Shown here: in pieces, positions 26,247-34,431 of the stretch
Numbering within the stretch: the stretch's first letter is position 1
How the letters are laid out: every line of letters starts with the position of its first letter
Origin: G963668605 sp963668605
GTDB taxonomy: Bacteria > Acidobacteriota > Terriglobia > Bryobacterales > Bryobacteraceae
Length of the DNA stretch: 64,000 nt
Direction of reading: 5' to 3'
Assembly (NCBI GenBank): GCA_963668605.1
Contig: OY764903.1
Location: forward strand, 3,906,001-3,970,000
Position numbers and translations under genes: made by a program
Notes under the pieces: generated by a model
The model's input: only the letters and a program-made list of their open reading frames with translations
What the model was told of the DNA's origin: nothing
Databases searched by the model: none

Positions 26247-26735
26247 ATGCCGACGAAGCCGCTGGTCGCTGTCCTGATGGGCAGCAAGTCCGATTGGGAC
26301 GTGATGCGCCACGCCGCCGAGACACTGGCGAAGTTCGGTGTGGCGCATGAATGCAAGGTGACCTCCGCGCATCGCACGCCCGCCGACACCGTGGAGATCG
26401 CATCCACGGCCGAAGCGCGAGGGATCGAGGTGGTCATCGCGGCCGCGGGCGGCGCGGCCCATTTGGCAGGCGTCGTTGCGGCGCACACCGTTTTGCCCGT
26501 GCTCGGCGTACCGATGGAGAGCGCCTCCCTAAAGGGCCTCGATTCGCTGCTCGCCACCGTGCAGATGCCTGGCGGGATTCCCGTGGGGACGCTCGCGATC
26601 GGAAAGCCCGGAGCGATCAACGCCGCGTTGCTGGCCATCGCGATTCTCGCGAACAGCCGGCCGGAACTGCGCACAAAGTTGAAAGAATTCCGGGCAAAGC
26701 AGGCCGCGAAAGTTCGCGCCGAAACACTGCCCTGA
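26247..26735 (+). CDS. purE: N5-carboxyaminoimidazole ribonucleotide mutase
   Basis: PurE (162 aa) moves the carboxyl group of N5-CAIR to C4 in purine synthesis. The class I pattern is visible: VLMGSKSDWDVM at the N-terminus with the phosphate-binding Ser, the TSAHRTPADT motif with the catalytic His, the AAAGGAAHLAGVVAAHT loop and GVPMESASLKGLDSLLATVQMP. Its usual partner purK is not adjacent. It follows the isocitrate dehydrogenase by 4 nt, an unusual pairing that suggests read-through transcription rather than a pathway link. A second protein of the same fold, LarB, is encoded at 46277. Confidence 0.94.
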   Translation: MPTKPLVAVLMGSKSDWDVMRHAAETLAKFGVAHECKVTSAHRTPADTVEIASTAEARGIEVVIAAAGGAAHLAGVVAAHTVLPVLGVPMESASLKGLDSLLATVQMPGGIPVGTLAIGKPGAINAALLAIAILANSRPELRTKLKEFRAKQAAKVRAETLP

Positions 26736-26741
26736 TCGATC

Positions 26742-27800
26742 TCAGGCGGCCGTGTTGGGAATGGCCCGCGACACCGCACGTTGCGCCCACCAGGCCTTTT
26801 GCCACAGCCGCGCGTGCGAGAGTGCAATCATCACAAGGATAATGAGCAGCGTTGCGGCCGTAGTCTGAGCAATCGACAGGTTCGCTTTCCAGACTTCCGA
26901 AAGCGCACCGTAGACGATCATGATGTGCACCCAATAGACCATCAGTGACGTCTTTCCGAAGACCTGGATCCAGCCGGCTCTTGCGCTCACCAGATACTCC
27001 GTCCAGACGTAGGCGCCGGCCAGGGTCAACACGACCAAGCCGGTGCGAATCAGTACCAACGCCGGGCTGTCCGTCCAGAAGTCGACTTTTGAGTACAGCG
27101 AGTACGGCAGATTTGCGAAATACTGCGCGCCGAAGACGAGGCCGAACGCGGCCAGAGCGCCCCATTGCAGCGTCCGTTCGAGATGCTCGTGCGGCGTTCG
27201 GCGAATCACAAGTCCCGCGCCGATACCGAAAGCGACATACGCCGACCAGGGGAAAAGCGGAAAGCGCAACCGGTTCGGCGCCAAATACTCTTTCACCAGC
27301 GGTGGCACGCCGCTCCAATCGAGTCCACTGATCACGGGCGCAAGTGCCGCCACTGCAAGACCAGCCACACAAGCCGTCTGCGCCCGGGCTCGCGCGGGCG
27401 CGAGCGTCACGAGCGAGAACAGCAGCATCGCCGCTCCCATGCAGTTGAGGATGTCCACTTTCCAGAGCGTATCGAATTGCAGGTCGCTCAGTTTCGTGAC
27501 GATGTGCGAAAGCCGGAACAGATATGCCAGCAGCAACACGTAGCCGCCGCGCCGGGCTAGCGCCCGCAAACGCACGAGCGCCGTCGCACCGGCGCGGTCC
27601 AATTTGTCGATCTGGAAGGCGAATGTGATCCCTGCGAGGAACAGAAACAGCGGCGCGGCCATGCCTCCGATAAACTGCGAAAACACATACGCCGAAGTGC
27701 CGCGCAGATCCGCACGCGCAAAGGCATTGAAGGTGTGGCACGGGATCATTATCAGCACGGCGACGCCGCGGGCCCAGTCGAGAAAAGCTAAGCGGTTCAA
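26742..27800 (-). CDS. Multi-pass membrane acyltransferase-like protein (DUF1624/HGSNAT-like)
   Basis: The protein (352 aa from a TTG at 27800) has about ten membrane helices and the family opening NRLAFLDWARGVAVLIMIPCH, in which the Asp and His of the first loop and helix are conserved among heparan-alpha-glucosaminide N-acetyltransferase-like proteins. Such proteins move acetyl groups across the membrane onto sugars; the acceptor here is unknown. The frame stays open to 27887, but the TTG is preceded at 6 nt by a perfect minus-strand TGCTATCAT, which supports it as the leaderless start. It is divergent from the S41 protease gene. Confidence 0.78.
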   Translation of the reverse strand: MNRLAFLDWARGVAVLIMIPCHTFNAFARADLRGTSAYVFSQFIGGMAAPLFLFLAGITFAFQIDKLDRAGATALVRLRALARRGGYVLLLAYLFRLSHIVTKLSDLQFDTLWKVDILNCMGAAMLLFSLVTLAPARARAQTACVAGLAVAALAPVISGLDWSGVPPLVKEYLAPNRLRFPLFPWSAYVAFGIGAGLVIRRTPHEHLERTLQWGALAAFGLVFGAQYFANLPYSLYSKVDFWTDSPALVLIRTGLVVLTLAGAYVWTEYLVSARAGWIQVFGKTSLMVYWVHIMIVYGALSEVWKANLSIAQTTAATLLIILVMIALSHARLWQKAWWAQRAVSRAIPNTAA

Positions 27801-27806
27801 CTCGTA

Positions 27807-27815
27807 ATGATAGCA
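27807..27815 (-). promoter_or_regulatory. Extended -10-like TGCTATCAT (minus strand) before the DUF1624 gene
   Basis: Read on the minus strand this is TGCTATCAT, ending six bases before the TTG at 27800. It decides the start codon I chose for the membrane protein. Confidence 0.5.
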
Positions 27816-27850
27816 ACCGCGCCGGAGGTTTATCCACTCGGCGGAAGAAC

Positions 27851-27859
27851 TGCTATCAT
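27851..27859 (+). promoter_or_regulatory. Extended -10-like TGCTATCAT before the S41 protease gene
   Basis: The nonamer is identical to those at 9844 and 54524 but lies about 41 nt before ATG 27901, so this message has a real leader; a strong ribosome site AGGAGG sits at 27889-27894. It faces the minus-strand copy at 27807 across 35 nt. Confidence 0.5.
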
Positions 27860-27900
27860 GCCGGTATTGGTGGAAATTCAGTCCCAATAGGAGGTCTTTA

Positions 27901-29598
27901 ATGAGGATATTTCTGACTGTCTGCGCTGCGTTAATCTTCCCTGCCCTCGGAACAGCCGAATTAACCCGCGACCAGAAGATCGCGGACCTGACCCAGTTAG
28001 CCGGCCTGTACGCAAAAAACTACGGGCCATATGAATGGAAACGAGACACGCAGGGCTTCGATCTGCTCAACAATCTGCAGACCTGGCTCGATCGAGCGGC
28101 GAAAACAAAGAACGACCTCGAATTTATGGACCTCCTGGTTGAGTACGTGGCCGGTCTCAACGATGCACATGATAATATTTCGTTTCCCTCCACTTTCTCC
28201 GCCCGCCTGGGTCTCGCTGTCGACATTTACGACGACAAAGTGCTGATCGACAGCATCGACCGCACCCGGCTTCCGGCCACTAAATATCCGTTTGTCGTGG
28301 GCGACGAGTTGGTGTCTGTGGACGGAAAACCCGTCGCCGACCTGCTCAAGGAATTCCAGAAGTATTCCATCGCCGCCAATCCACGCAGCACGGCGCGGCT
28401 CACTGCCAACTTCCTTGTGAACCGCTACCAGCAGATCATGCCGCTGATCGCGGATCTCGGCGAGTCTGCTACCGTCGTCATCAACCGCGCCGGCGGCGGC
28501 GACGAAACCTACAACCTGCCATGGATCAAGACTGGCAAACCAATCCGCGAAGCCGGCCCGGTGGTGACCCCGAAGGCGCAGCAAGGTGTGAATAGCGCTA
28601 GCGCCAGCGACGTGTATTGGGACGATTCCGTGCCGGCCTGGATGTTTCCCATCATGCCGCTGCTCAACGCAAAGATTCCGACGGAAAATCGCGGCGTATT
28701 GAACTTCGGTTCGCGCACGCCCATCTTTGCGCTGCCCACGAATTTTGTGCGCCGACTCGGCGGACTCTCGTCGGATGTATTCTACAGCGGGACCTTCGCG
28801 TACGACGGACTACGCATCGGCTTCATCCGCATTCCCGATTTCACGCCCACAAGCGCGACCGCGGCGCTGCAACAATTTGAAGCCGAGATACGCTTCTTTC
28901 AGCAGAACACCGACGGGCTCATTGTGGACGTCATGCGCAATCCGGGTGGATCGGTCGCCTATGACGAAGCGCTGCTGCAACGCTTGATCCCATACAATTT
29001 CAGAACCTTGGGCTTCGAGATCCGCGCCACGTCGTCCTGGCTGTACAACTTCATCGCCCAGTATGAAAACGCAAAGGCGCTCGGCGCACCGGACTGGGTG
29101 CAGACATTTCTGGCAATGAATCTGGATGCCGTGACGAAAGCGAACAGCGAGGTGCGCGGACGCACGGGACCCGTCTCGTTGAACTCCACCGGATCTCTGG
29201 TGCTGCTGCCGGCCAACGTGGTTTACACCAAGCCGCTGATGGTGCTGGCCGACGAGATGTCAGCCTCGGGCGGCGATGCCTTCCCCGCCGTGATCCAGGA
29301 CAACAAGCGCGGGCCGATCTTCGGCTACCGCACGATGGGAGCCGGCGGCAACGTGGCCACGTTCGACACGACCACGTTCACCGAGGGCGTCACCAGCGTC
29401 ACGATGTCGCTGATGAACCGCATCGCGCCGGTCGTCACCAGCGACTACCCGGAGGCGCCGTATGTCGAAAACATCGGCGTTCGCCCGGACATCGCGGAGG
29501 ACTACATGACGCGCGACAACCTCATGAACCGCGGCCGAACCTTCGTCGAGAATTTCAGCAAGGCGATCGCCGCCCACATTCGCGGAAGCAATCCGTAG
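27901..29598 (+). CDS. Secreted S41-family (tail-specific-type) serine protease
   Basis: The protein (565 aa) has a signal peptide (about 1-19), an N-terminal helical region, a PDZ-like segment (DDKVLIDSIDRTRLP, VVGDELVSVDGKPV) and the S41 core: RIGFIRIPDF, GLIVDVMRNPGGSV, and the nucleophile region DEMSASGGD with Ser at about 454/456, followed by GYRTMGAGGN. The C-terminus carries VGVRPD-like ENIGVRPDIAED, common in C-terminal processing peptidases. It likely degrades or trims periplasmic proteins. Translation should be efficient given AGGAGG six bases before the ATG. Confidence 0.87.
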   Translation: MRIFLTVCAALIFPALGTAELTRDQKIADLTQLAGLYAKNYGPYEWKRDTQGFDLLNNLQTWLDRAAKTKNDLEFMDLLVEYVAGLNDAHDNISFPSTFSARLGLAVDIYDDKVLIDSIDRTRLPATKYPFVVGDELVSVDGKPVADLLKEFQKYSIAANPRSTARLTANFLVNRYQQIMPLIADLGESATVVINRAGGGDETYNLPWIKTGKPIREAGPVVTPKAQQGVNSASASDVYWDDSVPAWMFPIMPLLNAKIPTENRGVLNFGSRTPIFALPTNFVRRLGGLSSDVFYSGTFAYDGLRIGFIRIPDFTPTSATAALQQFEAEIRFFQQNTDGLIVDVMRNPGGSVAYDEALLQRLIPYNFRTLGFEIRATSSWLYNFIAQYENAKALGAPDWVQTFLAMNLDAVTKANSEVRGRTGPVSLNSTGSLVLLPANVVYTKPLMVLADEMSASGGDAFPAVIQDNKRGPIFGYRTMGAGGNVATFDTTTFTEGVTSVTMSLMNRIAPVVTSDYPEAPYVENIGVRPDIAEDYMTRDNLMNRGRTFVENFSKAIAAHIRGSNP

Positions 29599-29603
29599 GG
29601 CAC

Positions 29604-30995
29604 TCAGTCGCCCGAAAGGTTGACCAGTTCGCGCGGAGCCTTGCCCTCGAGCACCGCCGCGGCGTCCGCTTCGCTGAACTCCGCCACCTTGGACGAGATG
29701 TTCATTGAGCAGAACTTCGGGCCGCACATCGAGCAGAAGTGCGCATCCTTGAAGCCGTCCTCGGGCAGCGTCTCGTCGTGCATGGCGCGTGCCGTTTCCG
29801 GATCGAGCGACAACTCGAACTGACGGTTCCAGTCGAACGCGTAGCGCGCACGGGACAGCTCGTCGTCCCTGTCGCGCGCCCCTGGACGATGCCGGGCAAT
29901 ATCGGCCGCGTGAGCCGCGATCCGGTACGCGATCATGCCCGCCTTGACGTCGTCACGATCCGGCAGCCCGAGGTGCTCCTTGGGAGTCACATAACACAGC
30001 ATCGACGCGCCGTACCAACCGATCATGGCCGCGCCGATGGCGGAGGTGATGTGGTCATAGCCCGGCGCGAAGTCGGTCACCAGCGGTCCCAGCGTGTAGA
30101 AAGGCGCTTCGTCGCACAACTCGTTGGCCTTGTCGACCTGCATCTGAATCTGGTCCATCGGAATATGGCCGGGGCCTTCGATCATCACCTGCACGTCGTA
30201 TTTCCAGGCGATGCGAGTCAACTCGCCGAGCGTCTTCAATTCGGCGAACTGCGCTTCGTCGCTCGCGTCGGCTAGCGAGCCGGGTCGTAGTCCGTCGCCG
30301 AGCGAAAAGCTCACGTCGTGCTTCTGGAAGATCTTACAGATGTCTTCGAAGCACTCATAGAGGAAGTTCTGCTTGTGATTCTTCACCATCCACTCAGCCA
30401 GGATCGAGCCGCCGCGGCTCACAATGCCGGTGACGCGTCTGGTGGTCAGAGGGATGTGCTGCACCAGGATGCCGGAGTGGATCGTCATGTAATCGACGCC
30501 CTGCTCCGCCTGTTCTTCGATCACTTCGAGCATGACCTGCTTCGTGAGGTCCTCCACGCGGCGTACGCGCGAAAGTCCTTCGTAAATCGGTACGGTTCCG
30601 ATCGGAACCGGCGAGTTCCGGATGATGGCCTTGCGGATCTCCGGGATATCGCCGCCCGTCGAAAGGTCCATTACGGTGTCGGCGCCGTATTTGACCGAGT
30701 AGCGCAGTTTTTCGAGCTCCTCCTCCACGTTCGATGTGGTCGACGAGTTGCCGATGTTCGAGTTGATTTTGCAGGTCGAGGCGATGCCGATCGCCATCGG
30801 CTCCAGATTCGTGTGGTGGATGTTGGCGGGAATGATTAGGCGCCCGCGCGCCACTTCAGAGCGAACCAGTTCGGCCTCCAGCCGTTCCCGTTTGGCGACA
30901 TGTTCCATTTCGCCGGTGATAATACCCTTCCGCGCGTAATGCATCTGCGTGCAGATGGGATCGTTCAGGCGTGCTTCGGTCCAGTCGGTTCTCAT
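29604..30995 (-). CDS. thiC: Phosphomethylpyrimidine synthase (thiamine biosynthesis)
   Basis: ThiC (463 aa) is a radical-SAM enzyme turning aminoimidazole ribotide into hydroxymethylpyrimidine phosphate. It has NSNIGNSSTTSNVEEELEK, GADTVMDLSTGGDI, MIEGPGHIPMDQ, and the C-terminal cluster motif CSMCGPKFC with cysteines at 421, 424 and 429. The protein lacks the plant/proteobacterial N-terminal extension, as in many bacteria. A ribosome site, AGGGG, precedes the ATG. I looked for a thiamine-pyrophosphate riboswitch in the 180 nt upstream and did not find its conserved segments. No other thi genes are adjacent. Confidence 0.96.
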   Translation of the reverse strand: MRTDWTEARLNDPICTQMHYARKGIITGEMEHVAKRERLEAELVRSEVARGRLIIPANIHHTNLEPMAIGIASTCKINSNIGNSSTTSNVEEELEKLRYSVKYGADTVMDLSTGGDIPEIRKAIIRNSPVPIGTVPIYEGLSRVRRVEDLTKQVMLEVIEEQAEQGVDYMTIHSGILVQHIPLTTRRVTGIVSRGGSILAEWMVKNHKQNFLYECFEDICKIFQKHDVSFSLGDGLRPGSLADASDEAQFAELKTLGELTRIAWKYDVQVMIEGPGHIPMDQIQMQVDKANELCDEAPFYTLGPLVTDFAPGYDHITSAIGAAMIGWYGASMLCYVTPKEHLGLPDRDDVKAGMIAYRIAAHAADIARHRPGARDRDDELSRARYAFDWNRQFELSLDPETARAMHDETLPEDGFKDAHFCSMCGPKFCSMNISSKVAEFSEADAAAVLEGKAPRELVNLSGD

Positions 30996-31162
30996 GGCAA
31001 TTCCCCTCTTGTTACACCCTCACGGGCGCGAATCCTTCTCTAGAAATTGATTATGGCATGATGTCTCATTTGGATGCCTCAACAGGGAGGGCGACCCAGG
31101 CAGCACAACCAGTCCGCACAGCAGCCAAATCACGTGCCCGCGGTGTAGCAGATGCCCGGCGG

Positions 31163-31168
31163 TATACT
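31163..31168 (+). promoter_or_regulatory. -10-like TATACT before the M24 aminopeptidase gene
   Basis: TATACT ends eight bases before ATG 31177. The intervening bases include GGAGG, so the site could act as either a leaderless promoter with a nested purine run or an ordinary ribosome-binding site for a longer message. Confidence 0.4.
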
Positions 31169-31176
31169 GGAGGCAC

Positions 31177-32460
31177 ATGCGCTTTCTGGTCCTCCTGCTG
31201 CTCGCCGCGTCGACGCTGTGCGGCGAAATCCCACTTAGCGAATACCGCGAACGCCGCGAACGGCTGCGGAGCGCCACGCCCGACGGCGTCTTTATCCTGG
31301 CGGGCAACACGGAAAGCGAGATCGAAGAGATTCGCGGAGGCTTCTTTCAGGAACCGAATTTTGAGTACCTCAGCGGGTGGAGGGAACCTGGCGCAGTGCT
31401 TGTGATCACGCCGAAGGAAGAGGTCCTGTTCATCCCGAAGCGCAATCCCGAAACCGAAAAATATACGGGTCCAAAAGCCGAACCGCAGGACCGCAGCATC
31501 GCCGCACTGGCGGGCTTCAAGAACGTAGCGCCGGTCGAGTCGCTCGAAAGCAGGCTTCCCGGCCTGATCGAGGCGGCCGCAAAAATCTACGCACTGCCGA
31601 GCGGCGCGTTTAGCCCCAAGCTCAAGACACTGCTCGCGTTACGCGAGATCTCGGACGCCGCGCTGCCCATCGCGCGTCTGCGCATGATCAAGTCAAAAGC
31701 CGAAATCGAACTACTGCAGCAGGCGGCGGACATCTCGATCGAAGCGCACCTGGCCGCCTGGGACCGCATGGCCGCAGGTGTATACGAATACCAGGTCGCG
31801 GCCACGATGATGAGCACATGGTTCGAGCGCGGCTGCCGGCGCAACGCCTTCGCGCCCATCGTGGGCTCCGGTCCGAACGGCGTCATCCTGCACTACTCGA
31901 AGAATTCGCGGCGCATGGACACGGGCGACCTGCTGCTGATCGATGCCGCGGCGGAGTGCGCCAGCTACGCCGCCGACATCACGCGCACGGCCCCGGTGAA
32001 CCGCAAATTCACAACGCGCCAGCGCGAGTTGTACGAAGCCGTGCTCGGAGCGCATCACGCCGCCATCGCCGCCGCCAAACCCGGCGCAACCCTCGGCAAG
32101 ACCTCGCCCAACAGCCTATTCAAAGTGGCGCAAGAGTACCTCGACGCGCATGGCAAGGACCTGCACGGCAATCCACTCGGGCGCTATCTGATTCACGGCG
32201 TCTCGCATCACGTCGGGCTCGACGTGCACGATGCCTGGGACCCCGCCCTCCCCTTGCAGGCCGGCATGGTGATTACAATGGAGCCGGGCATCTACATTCC
32301 GGAGGAGAATATCGGAATCCGCATTGAGGACATGTTGCTGATCACGGACGACGGCGCCAAGGTGCTCAGCGCCGCGCTCCCGGTGGACCCGGACGAGATC
32401 GAAAAGCTCCTCGCGCGGCCGGCCGCCGGAAACTCGAAGACGAATGCGCAGGCCCGGTAA
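31177..32460 (+). CDS. Secreted Xaa-Pro aminopeptidase (M24B)
   Basis: The enzyme (427 aa) removes N-terminal residues ahead of proline. A signal peptide (about 1-16, MRFLVLLLLAASTLCG) is followed by the creatinase-like N-domain and the pita-bread fold. Five metal ligands are recognisable: Asp in LLIDAAAE, Asp in ADITRT, His in GVSHHVGLDVHD, Glu in MEPGIYI and Glu in GIRIEDMLL. Export is unusual compared with cytoplasmic PepP but occurs in soil bacteria with many secreted peptidases, and other secreted proteases lie in this window. Its last 17 bases overlap the sensor kinase gene. Confidence 0.92.
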   Translation: MRFLVLLLLAASTLCGEIPLSEYRERRERLRSATPDGVFILAGNTESEIEEIRGGFFQEPNFEYLSGWREPGAVLVITPKEEVLFIPKRNPETEKYTGPKAEPQDRSIAALAGFKNVAPVESLESRLPGLIEAAAKIYALPSGAFSPKLKTLLALREISDAALPIARLRMIKSKAEIELLQQAADISIEAHLAAWDRMAAGVYEYQVAATMMSTWFERGCRRNAFAPIVGSGPNGVILHYSKNSRRMDTGDLLLIDAAAECASYAADITRTAPVNRKFTTRQRELYEAVLGAHHAAIAAAKPGATLGKTSPNSLFKVAQEYLDAHGKDLHGNPLGRYLIHGVSHHVGLDVHDAWDPALPLQAGMVITMEPGIYIPEENIGIRIEDMLLITDDGAKVLSAALPVDPDEIEKLLARPAAGNSKTNAQAR

Positions 32461-34279
32461 ATATACGTGGGGTTACATCGCGGCGCTGTCTGTGTGCCTG
32501 CTCGCCGCCATAGCCGCCGGCTGGACGGCGCTGGGCGCGCAGATCGACAACGACGCCGCCGACTGGATGTTCCGGCTACATCCCACGCCGCCGCACAAGC
32601 TCCGCAGCGCGCTGCTGGTTTTCGATGATCGCAGCCTAAATCAAAACGGCGGCATGCGGGGTCTGCGCAACGCACTGGCCGACGGGCTCGAGCGCCTGGG
32701 CACCGTCAACCCGCGCGTCGTCGCCATCGACATCACGCTTGCCGAAGCCGACGAGGAGACCGCGGACGAGCGACTGCAAGCGGCGCTGCGCAAGCTATCC
32801 AATGTCGTGCTGCCTTGCGATCTGATTACCGGCGGATGGCAGGAGCCATACGAGCGTTTCCGCAAGACGGCCGCTGCCGTAGGTCACGTACACGCCGATC
32901 CGGACCCGCTCGATTCCGTCACGCGCCACATTCCGCTTCAAAAAGCCTTCGACAGACAGCGGCGCTGGGCCATGTCCTTCGAAGCCTTCCGGCTCAGCCT
33001 GGGCGGCGGCGCGGTCATCGAATCGCCGTCGGAGTTGCAGGTCGGCGAACGCACGATCCCGGTTAACCGCGACCCTTCGCACCCGTTGCGGATCCGCTTC
33101 CTGCAGCCTTCCGCCGACGGACTTTCGGCGATTCCAACCGTCACCTTTGAGGAGTTGCGCACCCATCCCGAGAGCGTGCAGAAGTTCGCCGGCAAGGTGG
33201 TCTTCGTCGGCATCACATCACAGAGCGCCGCCCAGGACCGCTGGTTGACACCAATCTCCAACCGCCAGCCGATGCCCGGTGTCGAGATCCACGCACACGC
33301 TTTCGAGACGTTGGCGGGCGGCGAGTTTCTATCGCAGGCGCGCGAGTATCACACAGTGCTGTTCTGCGTCCTGATGGTTGCAGCGGCGGGCTTTGTCTTC
33401 GCGTATCTTTCGGGCTGGCTAGCCTATTTGCTCGGCGCGCTGCTGCTGCTGATCGCCCATCTGTTCCCGTATTGGCTATTCACGCGCGATATCGTCTTCC
33501 CGTATTTCGCGCCGCTCGCCGCCGCGTGGCTCTCCGTCGCCGTGGCGGCGTCCTACCAGCATTTCATCGTGCGCCGCCAGCTACTGACCGCGGAACAGGA
33601 TAAGGCGCGATACCAGCAGGCGATCCATTTTGTGACACACGAGATGCGCACGCCGCTGACCGCCATCCAAGGCTCCAGCGAACTGATGACGCGCTACAAC
33701 CTCAATGACGACAAGCGCAAGCAGATCGCGACGATGATCAACTCGGAATCGAAACGGCTGGCGCGCATGATTCAGAATTTTCTCGACGTCGAGCGGCTCA
33801 ACGAAGGTTCTCTCGAACTCAAGCAGATCGACTTCGCACTCGCCGATCTGGCTGGCGTTTGCGTCGAGCGCGCCCGTCCAGTCGCCGAGCGCAAGCAGAT
33901 CACGATCGAAGAAGAACCGCTGGCGGCAGCCACCCTGCGCGGCGATCGCGAGTTGATGGAGTACGCCTTCTACAACATCCTCACCAACGCAGTGAAGTAC
34001 TCGCCCGCAGGGACGCTCGTGCGCATTTCGAGCAGCGTGGCCAACGGGCATGTCCGGCTTGCTGTGCGTGACCAGGGCATCGGCATGGACGAAAAAGAGG
34101 TGAAGAAGATCTTCCAAAAGTTTTACCGCACAAAGCGGGCCGAGGCCTCGGGAGAGGTGGGCACCGGAATCGGCCTCTCCATCGTCGAACAGATCGTGAC
34201 CTTACACGGCGGACGCATTGAAGTGGAGAGCGCGCCGGGAGAAGGCTCCTGTTTCACGCTGGTTCTGCCGAGCGTGTGA
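32444..34279 (+). CDS. CHASE2-domain sensor histidine kinase
   Basis: The protein (611 aa) has an N-terminal membrane anchor (about 9-30), an extracytoplasmic CHASE2 domain (about 35-290; LLVFDDRSLNQNGG, VAIDITLAEAD, KVVFVGITSQSAAQD, PGVEIHAHAFETL), three membrane helices (about 303-375) and a complete kinase: phospho-acceptor His399 in THEMRTPL, N-box NILTNAVKYSP, G1 DQGIGM, and G2 GTGIGLSIV. All catalytic motifs are intact. CHASE2 ligands are unknown. It overlaps the aminopeptidase gene by 17 nt and precedes an NtrC-type regulator by 152 nt containing hairpins, so the two are plausible partners. Confidence 0.93.
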   Translation: MRRPGKYTWGYIAALSVCLLAAIAAGWTALGAQIDNDAADWMFRLHPTPPHKLRSALLVFDDRSLNQNGGMRGLRNALADGLERLGTVNPRVVAIDITLAEADEETADERLQAALRKLSNVVLPCDLITGGWQEPYERFRKTAAAVGHVHADPDPLDSVTRHIPLQKAFDRQRRWAMSFEAFRLSLGGGAVIESPSELQVGERTIPVNRDPSHPLRIRFLQPSADGLSAIPTVTFEELRTHPESVQKFAGKVVFVGITSQSAAQDRWLTPISNRQPMPGVEIHAHAFETLAGGEFLSQAREYHTVLFCVLMVAAAGFVFAYLSGWLAYLLGALLLLIAHLFPYWLFTRDIVFPYFAPLAAAWLSVAVAASYQHFIVRRQLLTAEQDKARYQQAIHFVTHEMRTPLTAIQGSSELMTRYNLNDDKRKQIATMINSESKRLARMIQNFLDVERLNEGSLELKQIDFALADLAGVCVERARPVAERKQITIEEEPLAAATLRGDRELMEYAFYNILTNAVKYSPAGTLVRISSSVANGHVRLAVRDQGIGMDEKEVKKIFQKFYRTKRAEASGEVGTGIGLSIVEQIVTLHGGRIEVESAPGEGSCFTLVLPSV

Positions 34280-34302
34280 CACTGATGCGCTTGCCCCCCG
34301 GA

Positions 34303-34333
34303 GAACGCCACGCGCGGGATGCGGAGGGCGTTC
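34303..34333 (+). repeat. Inverted repeat GAACGCC/GGCGTTC after the sensor kinase gene
   Basis: GAACGCC at 34303-34309 pairs with GGCGTTC at 34327-34333 across a 17-nt GC-rich loop. It competes with the next hairpin, because the right arm is shared. Alternative folding of this kind can act as a terminator or attenuator, but there is no T-tract. Confidence 0.45.
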
Positions 34334-34365
34334 CCCCTGGAACGCAACCGGCCCCCCGGCCGGTT
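34328..34365. repeat. Two tandem perfect GC-rich hairpins
   Basis: GCGTTCC-CCCT-GGAACGC occupies 34328-34345 (7-bp stem, 4-nt loop), and AACCGGCC-CCCC-GGCCGGTT occupies 34346-34365 (8-bp stem, 4-nt loop), with no base between them. Neither has a T-run. They lie between the CHASE2 kinase and the sigma-54 activator and may modulate read-through or protect the 3' end of the kinase message; a REP-like dispersed element is the other possibility. Confidence 0.65.
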
Positions 34366-34431
34366 CTGGCACACTATGATTTGCGCAAATTGCACCAGTA
34401 ATTGTGCTTCTATAAAAGGTAAAATGGGAAC

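Noticed and set aside
27801..27887. N-terminal extension of the DUF1624 protein to 27887
   Set aside because: The extra 29 residues are unlike the family and overlap the TGCTATCAT element that sits six bases before TTG 27800.
34368..34386. TGGCAC...TTGC resembling a sigma-54 -24/-12 promoter before the NtrC-type gene
   Set aside because: The spacing between GG and GC is 13 nt instead of the required 10.
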